A stretch of 64,000 nucleotides of DNA from the NCBI GenBank assembly GCA_945901065.1, contig CAMDKI010000002.1:434001-498000 (forward strand), in the 5' to 3' direction. Every line of letters begins with the position of its first letter. The stretch's first letter is position 1. The notes under the pieces were generated by a model, which saw only the letters and a program-made list of their open reading frames with translations, was not told the origin of the DNA and made no database searches. The DNA comes from Chitinophaga pinensis (GTDB lineage Bacteria; Bacteroidota; Bacteroidia; Chitinophagales; CAIOSU01). The position numbers were made by a program, and so were the translations under genes. Of the stretch, positions 19,300-29,400 are shown one piece after another.

Positions 19300-20084
19300 T
19301 CTTTTTGTTTTACTTGGCTAGCAAGATTCTTCTTAATCTTAACCATTATGGAGTCGGGGGTTACCCTAGGTAAGTTGGATATAAACCAATTATTAAAACC
19401 GATAACCTTGTTGCCTTTGCCATGCAGTAAATGCCTAATGGCAATTTTAGCAACAAAGCTGGCTTCTGCTGGTTTGTTGGTTTTGTATGCGTTAGTGCCA
19501 AGCATTTCGGCAGTAGTAAAATTGGTATCAACTGGCCCAGGGCAAATGGAAGTTACTATCACACCGGTGCCATCTAGTTCGGCACCCACAGTTTCGGTAA
19601 AAGCCAATACAAATGCCTTAGTGGCAGAGTAAACCGAGTAGTAAGGAAATGGTAAGAAAGATAGTAGCGATGCCACGTTCATAATCCTTCCTTCACCGCG
19701 CTTTTTCATATCTATGGCAAACAGCTTGGTAAGCACTACCAGTGAGCTTACATTGAGATCAATCATGCTCAATTCTGTTTCCAGCGGTGTATCTACAAAT
19801 TCGCCATACAGGCCTACACCAGCATTGTTCACCAACATATTTACTTGCAAGCCTTTAGCTGTTATTTCTTGATGGAGGTCTTTTGCAGCCTCAGGGTTCG
19901 ATAGGTCCTTAACAATTACGTGAACGGAAATGCCAAACTTTCGCTCTAACTCAATTTTAGCCTCTATTAGCTTTGATCCATTTCTAGCAACCAAAATCAA
20001 ATCAATTTGTTGGGCAGCGGCCTCGTATGCAAGTGCCTTACCTATACCCGAAGATGCTCCAGTAATCAGGGCTAATTGTTTCAT
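19296..20084 (-). CDS. SDR family NAD(P)-dependent oxidoreductase
   Basis: 262 residues, a classical short-chain dehydrogenase. It has the cofactor motif GASSGIGKAL at the N terminus, NNAGVGLYGEF, a conserved Ser in NVASLL, and the catalytic YxxxK in YSVYSATKAF, followed by PGPVDTNF. The C-terminal KVIGFNNWFISNLPR segment is common in SDRs annotated as short-chain acyl or keto reductases. It is coupled to the seven-helix membrane protein and lies 61 bases downstream of the TetR gene. That gap contains the TGAACnnnGTTCA dyad at 20118-20130, so it is probably controlled by the TetR protein. Confidence 0.9.
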   Translation of the reverse strand: MKQLALITGASSGIGKALAYEAAAQQIDLILVARNGSKLIEAKIELERKFGISVHVIVKDLSNPEAAKDLHQEITAKGLQVNMLVNNAGVGLYGEFVDTPLETELSMIDLNVSSLVVLTKLFAIDMKKRGEGRIMNVASLLSFLPFPYYSVYSATKAFVLAFTETVGAELDGTGVIVTSICPGPVDTNFTTAEMLGTNAYKTNKPAEASFVAKIAIRHLLHGKGNKVIGFNNWFISNLPRVTPDSIMVKIKKNLASQVKQKE

Positions 20085-20117
20085 GAAGTTTAATTTTATT
20101 GAACTAACAATATAAAA

Positions 20118-20130
20118 TGAACATTGTTCA
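20118..20130. promoter_or_regulatory. Putative TetR operator 1, upstream of the SDR gene
   Basis: TGAACATTGTTCA is an inverted repeat with perfect 5-base arms. The same arm pair occurs at 20774-20786, in front of the adjacent TetR gene. Another half-site TGAAC is at 20099-20103. It lies 34 bases before the SDR start. Confidence 0.5.
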
Positions 20131-20145
20131 ATTGCAACTAAAAAA

Positions 20146-20760
20146 TTATTCCCCTATTATCTTCAAGAACTCTTCGTATCCTCTTTCAACAATGGTATCA
20201 GGGTCAGTTAGGTTCACTCCTTTGGCTCGCTCACTAATATATAAGGCACACATTCCGTGCACGGCACTCCAAAACATATAGGTCAAGGGTTCTAAGGTAT
20301 GCCCCTTGAAATAACCCTGCTCGATGCATTGGGCCAAAGTACCTTTCAGTACATTAAATGCTAGCACACCTTCCTTCCATTCGTCGGCATGTTCCTCTTC
20401 TAAATAATCAATAGGGGCAGGTTGGCTAAACATTAAGCTATACATATCGGCATTGGCTTTAGCGAAATTGATATATACCCTGCCCAAAGCTTTTACACGC
20501 TCCATAGGGTTCTCAACGGCCATTAGCAATGCCAGTTGTTGGCCAAGTTCATTAAATCCTTGTGAATGCAATGCATGGAAAATGGCATTCTTATCCTTAA
20601 AGTAAACGTAAACAGTGCCCACGCTGTAGTCAATAGCCTCGGCAATATTGCGGATGGTGGTATGCTCAATACCCTTGGTTACAAAAAGCTTCTTTGCGGC
20701 ACTCAAAATCAATGCCCGTAACTCAATCTTTTCTTTCTCCCTGCGTTCTGCAATTCCCAT
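20146..20760 (-). CDS. TetR/AcrR family transcriptional regulator
   Basis: 204 residues. The N-terminal helix-turn-helix (about 12-60) is typical: a LFVTKGIEHTTIRNIAEA stretch, then VGTVYVYFKDKNAIF. The rest is an all-helical ligand-binding domain with no motif that reveals the ligand. It is upstream of the SDR/membrane-protein pair and divergent from the photolyase operon. Dyads of the form TGAACnnnGTTCA lie in both flanking gaps, which suggests autorepression and control of the SDR pair, possibly also of the photolyases. Confidence 0.9.
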   Translation of the reverse strand: MGIAERREKEKIELRALILSAAKKLFVTKGIEHTTIRNIAEAIDYSVGTVYVYFKDKNAIFHALHSQGFNELGQQLALLMAVENPMERVKALGRVYINFAKANADMYSLMFSQPAPIDYLEEEHADEWKEGVLAFNVLKGTLAQCIEQGYFKGHTLEPLTYMFWSAVHGMCALYISERAKGVNLTDPDTIVERGYEEFLKIIGE

Positions 20761-20773
20761 AGTCCAAATTTAA

Positions 20774-20786
20774 TGAACAAGGTTCA
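20774..20786. promoter_or_regulatory. Putative TetR operator 2, between the TetR gene and the photolyase operon
   Basis: TGAACAAGGTTCA has the same perfect 5-base arms and 3-base spacer as the dyad at 20118-20130. It lies 14 bases upstream of the TetR start. A further inverted pair, GTTTGAA at 20824-20830 and TTCAAAC at 20851-20857, is in the same divergent gap. Confidence 0.5.
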
Positions 20787-20892
20787 GAGGGCAAAAAATA
20801 ATCCTTTTGCAAGGCTATGTTTAGTTTGAACCAATTGAAAACTACTTTGTTTCAAACCCGAGTTTCATAGTTTCACATTCCCAATCCCAAAT

Positions 20893-22191
20893 TTGAAATC
20901 TATATCCATCTTCTGGTTTCGCCGCGATATGCGCTTGCATGACAACACCGCTTTGCACAATGCCCTTAGTGGTGAGCATCCAGTATTGCCTATCTTCATT
21001 TTTGACACAGTGATATTGGATAAACTACCCACCAAAGATGCCCGGGTGGAGTTTATACACCAGACTATTACCAGCATCAATGAGCAACTCAAAAGAAAAG
21101 GCACTACCCTACTAGTTAAGTATGGCAAGCCCATTGAGGTTTGGAAGGAATTGCTTGAAACCTACAATATACATGCATTGTACGCCAACCGCGACTATGA
21201 GCCTTATGCCCGTGAACGCGATAAGGCTGTGTACGAATTGCTTGACACCAAGAACATCCCATTTAAGAGCTACAAAGACCATGTGATATTTGAGAAAAAC
21301 GAGGTAGTAAAAGAAAATGGCGAGCCTTATGTAGTTTACACGCCTTTTAGCAAATTGTGGCTTGCGAAGCTGCAAGACAAAGACTTGGAAAGTTATCCTT
21401 CTGGGTTGATGTTCGACAATTGGTACCAAACTAAATGGCAAGAACCTGTTTCACTTAAAGAAATGGGGTTTGAGCCAACGCGTTTGAAGTTTCCCGATAC
21501 CAACGTAAGCGATACGTTGCTGGCGCACTATCAAGAGAAGCGCAACTTCCCATCACAGCCGGGCACGTCGCACTTGGGGTTGCATTTTCGGTTTGGTACG
21601 GTAAGTATTAGGGAGAAAGCTAGGCAAGCCAAGGCACATAGCGCCACGTTTTTGAACGAATTGATTTGGCGCGAGTTTTATCAAACTATTTTATGGCATT
21701 TTCCAAGAGTAGTAACGGAATCGTTCAGAAAGGAATATGACCAGATTGAGTGGCGCAACAACGAGTCAGAGTTTAAGCTTTGGTGCGAGGGGAAAACGGG
21801 TTACCCGATAGTAGATGCTGGTATGCGTGAGCTTAATACCACTGGCTTTATGCATAACAGGGTAAGGATGATAGTAGCCAGTTTCCTTACCAAGCATTTA
21901 CTAATTGATTGGCGTTGGGGTGAGGCCTACTTTGCTGAAAAGCTATTGGACTTTGACCTAGCCGCCAACAACGGCGGCTGGCAATGGGCCGCTGGCACAG
22001 GAGTGGATGCCGCACCATATTTTCGTGTATTCAATCCTACCCTGCAGCAAGAAAAGTTTGATAAGGATGGCAAGTATGTGCGCCAATGGGTACCTGAAGT
22101 AAACACCCCTAACTACCCTAAACCAATGGTAGAGCATAGCTTTGCAAGGCAACGTGCACTGGATACTTACAAAAGAGGACTAAACAAATGA
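20893..22191 (+). CDS. phrB: Class I cryptochrome/deoxyribodipyrimidine photolyase
   Basis: 432 residues. The N-terminal antenna domain begins ISIFWFRRDMRLHDN. The FAD-binding C-terminal half carries ELIWREFYQ, MRELNTTGFMHNR and WQWAAGTGVDAAPYFRVFNP, the hallmark of class I CPD photolyases; the Trp residues of the electron-transfer chain seem present. The start is set at a TTG at 20893: no ATG lies in frame upstream, and the TTG gives the usual family start. It repairs UV-induced pyrimidine dimers using blue light. The stop overlaps the start of the cryptochrome-DASH gene by ATGA, so the two are cotranscribed. Confidence 0.9.
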   Translation: MKSISIFWFRRDMRLHDNTALHNALSGEHPVLPIFIFDTVILDKLPTKDARVEFIHQTITSINEQLKRKGTTLLVKYGKPIEVWKELLETYNIHALYANRDYEPYARERDKAVYELLDTKNIPFKSYKDHVIFEKNEVVKENGEPYVVYTPFSKLWLAKLQDKDLESYPSGLMFDNWYQTKWQEPVSLKEMGFEPTRLKFPDTNVSDTLLAHYQEKRNFPSQPGTSHLGLHFRFGTVSIREKARQAKAHSATFLNELIWREFYQTILWHFPRVVTESFRKEYDQIEWRNNESEFKLWCEGKTGYPIVDAGMRELNTTGFMHNRVRMIVASFLTKHLLIDWRWGEAYFAEKLLDFDLAANNGGWQWAAGTGVDAAPYFRVFNPTLQQEKFDKDGKYVRQWVPEVNTPNYPKPMVEHSFARQRALDTYKRGLNK

Positions 22192-23474
22192 GAGGGCTCG
22201 TTTGGTTTCGAAATGACTTGAGGTTGCATGATAACGAAGCTCTATACCAGGCTACCGAAACTTGCGATGAGTTGCTTTGCGTGTATTGCATCGATACAAG
22301 AGAGTTTGCCCATATCCCATATGGTTTTACCAAAATGGGACCATATAGATTACAATTCCTCCTTGAAACATTAGAATACCTCAAAACCTCCTTACAAAGT
22401 ATTGGAGGTGATTTGCTAGTATATACCGAAAACCCTGAGCAGGCATTGCCGCAATTACTTGCGGCATATAACATTGAACACTTGTTTTTTCAACATCAAG
22501 TAGGCACCGAGGAGGCAGCAATAGAAACCAAAATAGCAGACTATTGTCGTGTTCATAATATCCAAACATCCATTAACAATGGGGCAACTTTGTTTCATGT
22601 AGACGATATTCCTTTCAAGCTTACGTCGCTGCCCAATATCTTTACCGATTTCAGAAAAGCTACCGAGAAAAACAGCACTGTTCGGTCATTATTTCCTGCA
22701 CCTACAGCCGTTGTGTCAATAACAACTGCCGAACCAAATACCATACCTACATCAACTGAATTAGGATTTAAAATACCGGAGCCCGACCCGCGTGCCGCCA
22801 TGCGTTTTAAAGGTGGAGAAGGCGAAGCGTCAAAACGCTTGCAACATTATTTCTGGGAAACGGAAGCACTAAAAACCTACAAAGAGACCCGAAATGAACT
22901 TTTAGGTGCCAATTATTCATCTAAGTTTTCGGCATGGTTGTCGCTGGGGTGCATTTCGCCACGCACCATTTATTGGGAGATAAAGAAATTTGAGCAAGAT
23001 GTGGTTGCCAACAGCTCCACCTATTGGCTCATTTTTGAATTAATCTGGCGCGACTATTTCTATTTTGTAGCCATGAAATACGGAAAACTCCTGTTTCGTA
23101 AAGGGGGTATAAAACAAAAACCTTTGTACTGCATCTCAAACGAAGCCATGTTCGAAAATTGGAGGATCGGCAATACGGGTATTGCATTTATTGATGCCAA
23201 TATGCGCGAGCTGTTGCATACCGGTTTCATGAGCAACAGGGGCAGGCAAAACGTAGCCAGCTATTTGGTAAAAGACTTGAAGCTTGATTGGAGAATGGGT
23301 GCCGCTTGGTTTGAGCATTGCTTGGTTGATTACGACTTAGCCAGCAACTACGGTAACTGGAATTATGCAGCTGGTATTGGCAACGACCCCCGTGAAGATC
23401 GTTATTTCAATATACCTACCCAAGTCGCTAAATATGACCCTGAAGGTAAATATGTGCGGCATTGGTTGGGGTAA
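22188..23474 (+). CDS. Cryptochrome DASH family photolyase
   Basis: 428 residues. It starts RGLVWFRNDLRLHDNEALY and has the C-terminal DASH signature ASNYGNWNYAAGIGNDPRED followed by RYFNIPTQ. DASH proteins bind FAD and a folate-type antenna, repair cyclobutane dimers mainly in single-stranded DNA, and may sense light. Translational coupling to the class I photolyase makes a two-gene light-repair operon. A divergent TetR gene is upstream. No anomalous feature is visible; the length is normal for bacterial DASH. Confidence 0.93.
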   Translation: MRGLVWFRNDLRLHDNEALYQATETCDELLCVYCIDTREFAHIPYGFTKMGPYRLQFLLETLEYLKTSLQSIGGDLLVYTENPEQALPQLLAAYNIEHLFFQHQVGTEEAAIETKIADYCRVHNIQTSINNGATLFHVDDIPFKLTSLPNIFTDFRKATEKNSTVRSLFPAPTAVVSITTAEPNTIPTSTELGFKIPEPDPRAAMRFKGGEGEASKRLQHYFWETEALKTYKETRNELLGANYSSKFSAWLSLGCISPRTIYWEIKKFEQDVVANSSTYWLIFELIWRDYFYFVAMKYGKLLFRKGGIKQKPLYCISNEAMFENWRIGNTGIAFIDANMRELLHTGFMSNRGRQNVASYLVKDLKLDWRMGAAWFEHCLVDYDLASNYGNWNYAAGIGNDPREDRYFNIPTQVAKYDPEGKYVRHWLG

Positions 23475-23552
23475 AAACGTGCAAGTAATGGTTAACCATT
23501 ATCTGATAAAAGGACAACGGGGCATACTCAATAAGGTAAAGTAAATTCTAAT

Positions 23553-23586
23553 CAGCACATTGGCACATTAGCAAATTGGTACATTC
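23553..23586. repeat. Degenerate short repeats of the CACATTGGCAC / GCAAATTGG type
   Basis: Units such as GCACATTGGCACATTAGCAAATTGGTACATT repeat loosely with a period of about 10. They resemble the AATTTGAAAAT post-stop elements but are more degenerate. They overlap the -33 region of the GlmU-like gene. Confidence 0.45.
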
Positions 23587-23600
23587 ACCGTGCTTTTCTT

Positions 23601-23608
23601 TATTTTTG
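23601..23608 (+). promoter_or_regulatory. Putative -7 box of the GlmU-like operon
   Basis: TATTTTTG matches TAnnTTTG and ends 4 bases before the ATG at 23613. A TTG at 23576-23578 is 22 bases upstream, slightly longer than the usual spacing. If real, the transcript is leaderless or nearly so. Confidence 0.45.
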
Positions 23609-23612
23609 TTAC

Positions 23613-24827
23613 ATGAGCCACCCGCAAGTACTGTTGTTTGACGAAACCTCGGTCAGGAATAACTTATTGCCCTTTACCTTTACCCGCCCAGTATGCGATA
23701 TCCGCATAGGCATACTCACTATTAGAGAGAAGTGGGAGCACGACCTTAAATGTAAAACAAGCACCGTTACACAACCTTACTTGAGGGGAAAATTCCCAAT
23801 GGAGGAAAGTGAGGATAACTTGTTCATTAATGGGTCTTTGCTGCCTTATGATTTATTGGTAGAAGCTATTAAATCATTGGCTTTTGGCGAAACCTTGGTG
23901 CAACATGGTGTAGTACTGGCAATGCGCTTCGGAAGAGATAAAAACGACTTTCAACAACGCTTAACCAATAACACCTCTTCAAACATTCGTGCTTATGAGC
24001 ACCCCGTTTTTAGGGTACAAAACGTTTGGGATATTTTTAGCAAAAATGGCATGGCCATTGAGGCCGACTTTAAGCGTCTTACTGCAGGACGAACCAGTGC
24101 AACCGCCCACGAAAGCAACACGCTCATAAACCCTGAAAAGATATTTATTGAACCAGGTGCCACGGTAATGTGCTCGGTATTAAATGCCAGTGGTGGTTCC
24201 ATTTACATTGGCAAAGACGCAGAGGTTATGGAGGGCAGTTTGGTGCGAGGACCGTTTGCTTTAGGCGAGCACTCAGCATTGAAACTAGGCACTAAGATAT
24301 ATGGCCCAACTACCATTGGCCCACATAGCAAAGTAGGTGGCGAAGTAAACAATAGTGTGATATTTGGTTATACTAATAAAGGCCACGATGGCTTTTTGGG
24401 TAATTCCGTATTAGGCGAATGGTGCAACTTGGGTGCCGACACCAACAACAGCAACTTAAAAAACAACTACGGCAACGTAAAGCTTTGGAACTACAGCCAA
24501 AGCGGTATGACCGATACAGGGCTGCAATTTTGCGGGCTTTTTATGGGCGACCATAGCAAATGTGGAATCAATACCATGTTCAACACTGGTACAATAGTGG
24601 GTGTATGTGCCAATATTTTTGGTGCGGGCTTTCCTCCAAACTTTATCCCTTCCTTTTCGTGGGGCGGAGCAGATGGTTTTACTACCTACCAACTTAATAA
24701 AGCTTACGACGTAGCCGAGCGAGTGATGAGTCGACGAGAAGTGGCATTGACCATAGAAGATAAGGCCATTTTAAAGCATATTTTTGAATCTACGGAACAA
24801 TACCGTAAAAAGGAACATAATGCCTAA
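23613..24827 (+). CDS. GlmU family protein (putative sugar nucleotidyltransferase with left-handed beta-helix)
   Basis: 404 residues. The first half begins VLLFDETSVRNNLLPFTFTR, as in the alternative bacteroidotal GlmU family thought to join UDP-GlcNAc diphosphorylase and glucosamine-1-phosphate acetyltransferase activity. From about residue 190 hexapeptide-repeat strands (IYIGKDAEVMEGSLVRGPF, TKIYGPTTIGPHSKVGG) form a left-handed beta-helix trimerisation/acyltransferase domain, ending in a helical tail. It supplies UDP-GlcNAc for peptidoglycan and LPS if the family assignment holds. The gene overlaps tpiA by 8 bases and heads a tpiA-prmA operon. Confidence 0.82.
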   Translation: MSHPQVLLFDETSVRNNLLPFTFTRPVCDIRIGILTIREKWEHDLKCKTSTVTQPYLRGKFPMEESEDNLFINGSLLPYDLLVEAIKSLAFGETLVQHGVVLAMRFGRDKNDFQQRLTNNTSSNIRAYEHPVFRVQNVWDIFSKNGMAIEADFKRLTAGRTSATAHESNTLINPEKIFIEPGATVMCSVLNASGGSIYIGKDAEVMEGSLVRGPFALGEHSALKLGTKIYGPTTIGPHSKVGGEVNNSVIFGYTNKGHDGFLGNSVLGEWCNLGADTNNSNLKNNYGNVKLWNYSQSGMTDTGLQFCGLFMGDHSKCGINTMFNTGTIVGVCANIFGAGFPPNFIPSFSWGGADGFTTYQLNKAYDVAERVMSRREVALTIEDKAILKHIFESTEQYRKKEHNA

Positions 24828-25590
24828 TCAACGGGAAAAAATAATAGCAGCTAACTGGAAAATGCACAAAACCTTTCATGAAGGTATTGCATTGCTTGTG
24901 GAACTGAATATGCTGATTAGCAGCAAACCCACCAAGCACACCATAGTGGTTGCGCCACCTTATATCCATTTGCAAAGCGCCGTTCATATGGTAGCCGATA
25001 CGGGTATAAAAGTAGCAGCCCAAAACTGCCACCAAGCAAAATCAGGTGCATATACTGGTGAGGTTTCGGCAGAGATGCTGCAATCGGTGGGTGCGGAGTA
25101 CGTGATATTGGGCCACAGCGAACGCCGCCAATACTTTGGCGAAACGGACGAAGTAGTTGGCCAAAAAGTAAAAGCCGCTGCCGACTTTGGCTTGAAAGTA
25201 ATATACTGTTGCGGAGAATCGCTAGCTGAGCGTGAAGCAGGCACGCACTTTGAATTGGTAAAACATCAAATAATAACTGCCCTGAAAGGCTTTCAGCCAA
25301 ACATTATAAAAGATGTGGTTGTTGCCTACGAGCCCGTTTGGGCAATAGGCACTGGCCTTACTGCTAGCCCCGAGCAAGCACAGGAAATGCACGCCTTTAT
25401 ACGCGAAACGTTGCAAGGCCTATTTGGCGCGGAAATTGCCAATAACACCCCTATATTGTATGGCGGAAGCATGAAACCAGCCAATGCCACTGGTTTGCTT
25501 AGCCAACCCGATGTGGATGGTGGCCTTATTGGCGGTGCCTCGCTCATAGCACAAGATTTTTTTGATATCATCCATAGTATACCTGCCTGA
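24820..25590 (+). CDS. tpiA: Triose-phosphate isomerase
   Basis: 256 residues from the ATG at 24820, which puts the conserved AANWKMHKT near the N terminus; an earlier in-frame TTG at 24784 would add a tail without homology. Catalytic residues are present: Lys in NWKM, His in ILGHSERR, Glu in VVAYEPVWAIGTG, and the phosphate-binding LYGGSMKPAN. It interconverts dihydroxyacetone phosphate and glyceraldehyde 3-phosphate in glycolysis. It overlaps the GlmU-like gene by 8 bases and the following prmA by one base (TGATG). Confidence 0.97.
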   Translation: MPNQREKIIAANWKMHKTFHEGIALLVELNMLISSKPTKHTIVVAPPYIHLQSAVHMVADTGIKVAAQNCHQAKSGAYTGEVSAEMLQSVGAEYVILGHSERRQYFGETDEVVGQKVKAAADFGLKVIYCCGESLAEREAGTHFELVKHQIITALKGFQPNIIKDVVVAYEPVWAIGTGLTASPEQAQEMHAFIRETLQGLFGAEIANNTPILYGGSMKPANATGLLSQPDVDGGLIGGASLIAQDFFDIIHSIPA

Positions 25591-26411
25591 TGCAATACCT
25601 CTCTTTTACCTTTCCGATAACGGATAGCGACCAACAAGAAATGCTTGCCGCCATTTTAGATGGTCAAAACTTTGAAGGGTTCGAGTTTCACGACGACCAC
25701 GTGAAGGCATTTTTACCTGAGAACCTGTTTAACGAGTCGGAGCTAAAAGAAACGCTGGCAAACCTTAGCCTACCAGCAGACTATAGTACCGAAATTATAC
25801 CTGAAACCAACTGGAACCAGGTGTGGGAAAGCAACTACAGTCCAATTTGGGTAGATGACAAAGTATACATCCGGGCAACGTTTCACGAACCAGCACTACA
25901 AGCAGCTTTTGAAGTAGTGATTGACCCAAAAATGTCTTTTGGCACAGGCCACCACGAAACGACATACATGATGTCGGCTGCAATGTTGGACGATGACTTT
26001 ACTGGTCACGACACCCTGGATTTTGGCAGCGGCACTGGAATATTAGCCATTTTAGCCAGTAAAATGGGTGCTAAATCGTTAGTTGCTATCGACCATGAAG
26101 AGTGGGCCTACCGCAATAGTTTGGAGAACATGGAACTCAATAACATCAACAACATAACCGTTATTGAAGGTGACGAAAGCACCATACCGCAAAGGCATTT
26201 CGGACGTATATTAGCCAATGTAAATAAAAATGTTATTTTTCGGAACCTAGAGCTATTGCACGAACGCCTGCTACCGGGCGGATTGCTTTATCTAAGCGGC
26301 CTATTGCACGAAGACGAAAACGATATTATGGGCAAGGCCAGCAGTCTTGGTTTTCGATTGATTGATAAGAAAACCAGAGGTAATTGGATTTGCTTAAAAC
26401 TAACAAAATAA
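25590..26411 (+). CDS. prmA: Ribosomal protein L11 methyltransferase
   Basis: 273 residues. The N-terminal substrate-binding part contains the PETNWNQVWESNYSPI segment seen in bacteroidotal PrmA. The SAM site is MSFGTGHHETT followed by DFGSGTGILAILASKMGA, and the active-site region has ILANVNKNV, where family members usually have NI. PrmA trimethylates ribosomal protein L11. It shares a TGATG stop/start junction with tpiA and is followed 22 bases later by the 1620-residue exported protein gene. Confidence 0.92.
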   Translation: MQYLSFTFPITDSDQQEMLAAILDGQNFEGFEFHDDHVKAFLPENLFNESELKETLANLSLPADYSTEIIPETNWNQVWESNYSPIWVDDKVYIRATFHEPALQAAFEVVIDPKMSFGTGHHETTYMMSAAMLDDDFTGHDTLDFGSGTGILAILASKMGAKSLVAIDHEEWAYRNSLENMELNNINNITVIEGDESTIPQRHFGRILANVNKNVIFRNLELLHERLLPGGLLYLSGLLHEDENDIMGKASSLGFRLIDKKTRGNWICLKLTK

Positions 26412-26433
26412 TACTACCAAGAATCGCCACCCT

Positions 26434-29400
26434 ATGAAGTATATTTTACTGCTACTAAGTTTGACTATTGGCCTTTACACGCAGGCACAAACTATTACTA
26501 GTTTCCCTGCCGACCCAGCTGCATTTTTAAAGGAGTTGGACGTATTCATGAACACCACGAAACGAGACGATGCAAAAGAAGCAACCGATAAGTTTTTAGC
26601 ACTCAATAAAGCAGGTAAAATTACACCCGACATTATTGCTAAAGTAATAGAAAATAGCAATGCTATGTTGGCGCAAAAACTTCGAGCAGCACCGCATTTT
26701 GTTGACTACCTAACAGCCGTGAATATATATGCAGAGAGTGGTACAGCAGCCGATGTGTTCGGGAAATGGTCGGGTATATTAAATGAGGTGATTAAAATCC
26801 AACGTAAAGGAAGCAGCAAAGAGTTTACCCAATACATCGAATTCTCGGTTGGACTGTTTAAAGAGAACGCATTTTACTATACTAAATCGAAAATTTGGAA
26901 AGCCACCAGTAAATCATATGAATTGGGTTTTGCAAACGAGAAACCGTTTATCAAGTTCCCAAGCACTGATTTGCTGGGTATTTCTACGGCCGATACCATT
27001 TTTGTTTTTAGTACATCGGGCATTTACTATCCGCTTGATGAAGTGTGGAACGGCGGTAAAGGCAAAGTTAACTGGGAAAAAGTAGGCTTACCTGCCGACC
27101 AAGTGTATGCCGAATTGAAAGGCTACACTATTGAAATGAACAAGGCTGACTATTCTGTTGATAGTGTTACCTTTTACAACAAAACTTATTTTGATTTTGG
27201 CTTGCAAGGCTCGTTTAAAGACCGCCTAACTGCCCAAAAATCAATGACGGGCTTTCCGAACTTCGTATCCTATCGCAAAGACCTACCCATCAAAAATTTA
27301 GGCCCCAACATTAAATATCTTGGTGGTTTTGCAATGGAGGGCTCACAAATTGTTGGTGGTGGCGATAGCACCGCCAAAGCTACCCTGATATTTACGCAAG
27401 ACAATGGCCGCACAGCTGTAATGCTCAAATCAAGCTATATTGTTATAAAAACCAACGATGAGTTGAGCGCTAACAATGCCGAGGTTTCTATATACGTTGG
27501 CAAAGACTCAATATATCATCCAGGCTTAACCATTAAGTACAAAATGCAAAAGCGCGAGTTGGCGTTTTATGCAGGAAACGAGGGTGTTTCAGCCAGTTCA
27601 TTTTATGACTCGTATCATCGTCAAGAATTTAATGCCGAGGCCATTGTTTGGGATTTAAACACCAACGACCTTCAAGTAAAAATGACCAGTGGTGCAGGCA
27701 AAAACCCCATGGTAGTTACTTCATACAATTATTTCAGAAAGGGGGAGTTGGATAAGTACCAAGGTGCCATGGATTTCAACCCTATTTCGGTTATCAAGAT
27801 ATACTGCGACGAAACTAGTAGTAGAGACTTTTACGCCGAAACCCTAGCCAAGCGCATGAACCCCAGCTATACTGAAAACACCATTAAGCGCATGCTTTAT
27901 AAGCTAGTTGAAGATGGATTTATATACTACGATAATATTACCGGTATTGTAACCGTAAAGGATAAGGTATTCAACTTTGTTTTATCCAATGCTGATAAAA
28001 TTGACCACGATGTAATTCAATTCAATTCGTACTCAACGAAAAACAATGCAGTGTTAAATCTCGACACCTTTGACATGACTGTAGAAGGGGTGCGCATGAT
28101 TGTGTTAAGCGACTCGCAAGAAGTGCGGATTTTCCCAGGCGACACCATCGATATTCAATTGAGGGAAGACCAGGATATTACTTTTTCAAATATAGTAATG
28201 GCCGGTATTATTGATTTTGTGGGCGAAGGGTTCTATTTTGACTACGACTCGTTTAAAGTAGACCTTACCGACCTTGCTGCTGCAACCATAAATGTGCCGA
28301 CAGGCGAAAAGGATAAAGATGGCGACCCTGTTTTTGTGCAACTTCGTTCAAAAATTGAAGGCCTTACTGGGTACCTAAACATTGCCCAGCCTAATAATAA
28401 AGCTGGTAAAAAACCCGCACTGCAGTACCCAATATTTACCAATAGGAAAAAATCATTTGTTTACTACTCCGCCGATAGCATTCACCAAGGTGCCTACACC
28501 CGAGATAGCTTTTATTTTCAGCTTGATCCATTTCAGCTAGATAGCCTCATAAGCTTCGACCCATACTATACCGATTTGGGCGGCAGGCTGGTTTCTTATG
28601 GCATTTTCCCAACCTTTGATGAGCAACTCAAAATACAAGAAGACCTATCATTGGGTTTCCAGAGAACTACCCCGCCCAAAGGATTTGAGCTTTATCGCGG
28701 AAAAGGTACATACACCGATAGCATTAAGTTGAGCAATACCGGCCTTAGGGGCAGCGGCAAAGTTGATTACCTGTTTACTAGCTTTAACTCTTCCGACATC
28801 ATCTTCTTCCCTGATTCGTTAGATGCCGTTACCGACTCATTTAACATGAAAAAAACCACTTATAAGGGCTTTACTTATCCGCTGGTGGAGGGTTTCGATA
28901 ACGATATACATTGGTTGCCATACGGAGATAGCATGTACATCAAAATGCGCACAGTGCCTTTTACCATGTACGAGGAAGGTAGCAACTTGAAAGGGAACTT
29001 ACTACTTACGGCCTCAGGCTTGAAAGGTGATGGTAGATTTGAATTTAAAGAAGCAGTTTTAGCTTCAACCCAGTTCAATTTCAAGAGCGAATCAATGAGC
29101 TCTGATACCATGAGCATGCAGATTAAATCGATTGGCGAAGATAGGGTAACCTTCAACACGCCAAACGTAAGCGGAGATGTGGATTTTGTGAAGCGACAAG
29201 GACAGTTTAAGGCGAATGATGAAAACATCCCGACTGACTTTAGCAACAACTATTACAAAACCGAGATAAACGAGTTTTTCTGGGATATAGATGCCAATAT
29301 CCTCGATTTCAAATCACCAGAAGGTAGCGCTGGAGCTTACTTCGTTTCCACCAAATCAGATCAAGACTCCCTTAAGTTCCTTGGTAAACGCGGCTTATTT

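Noticed and set aside
24784-24819. TTG upstream start for tpiA
   Set aside because: It only adds residues without homology and overlaps the GlmU-like gene further; the ATG at 24820 gives the normal N terminus.
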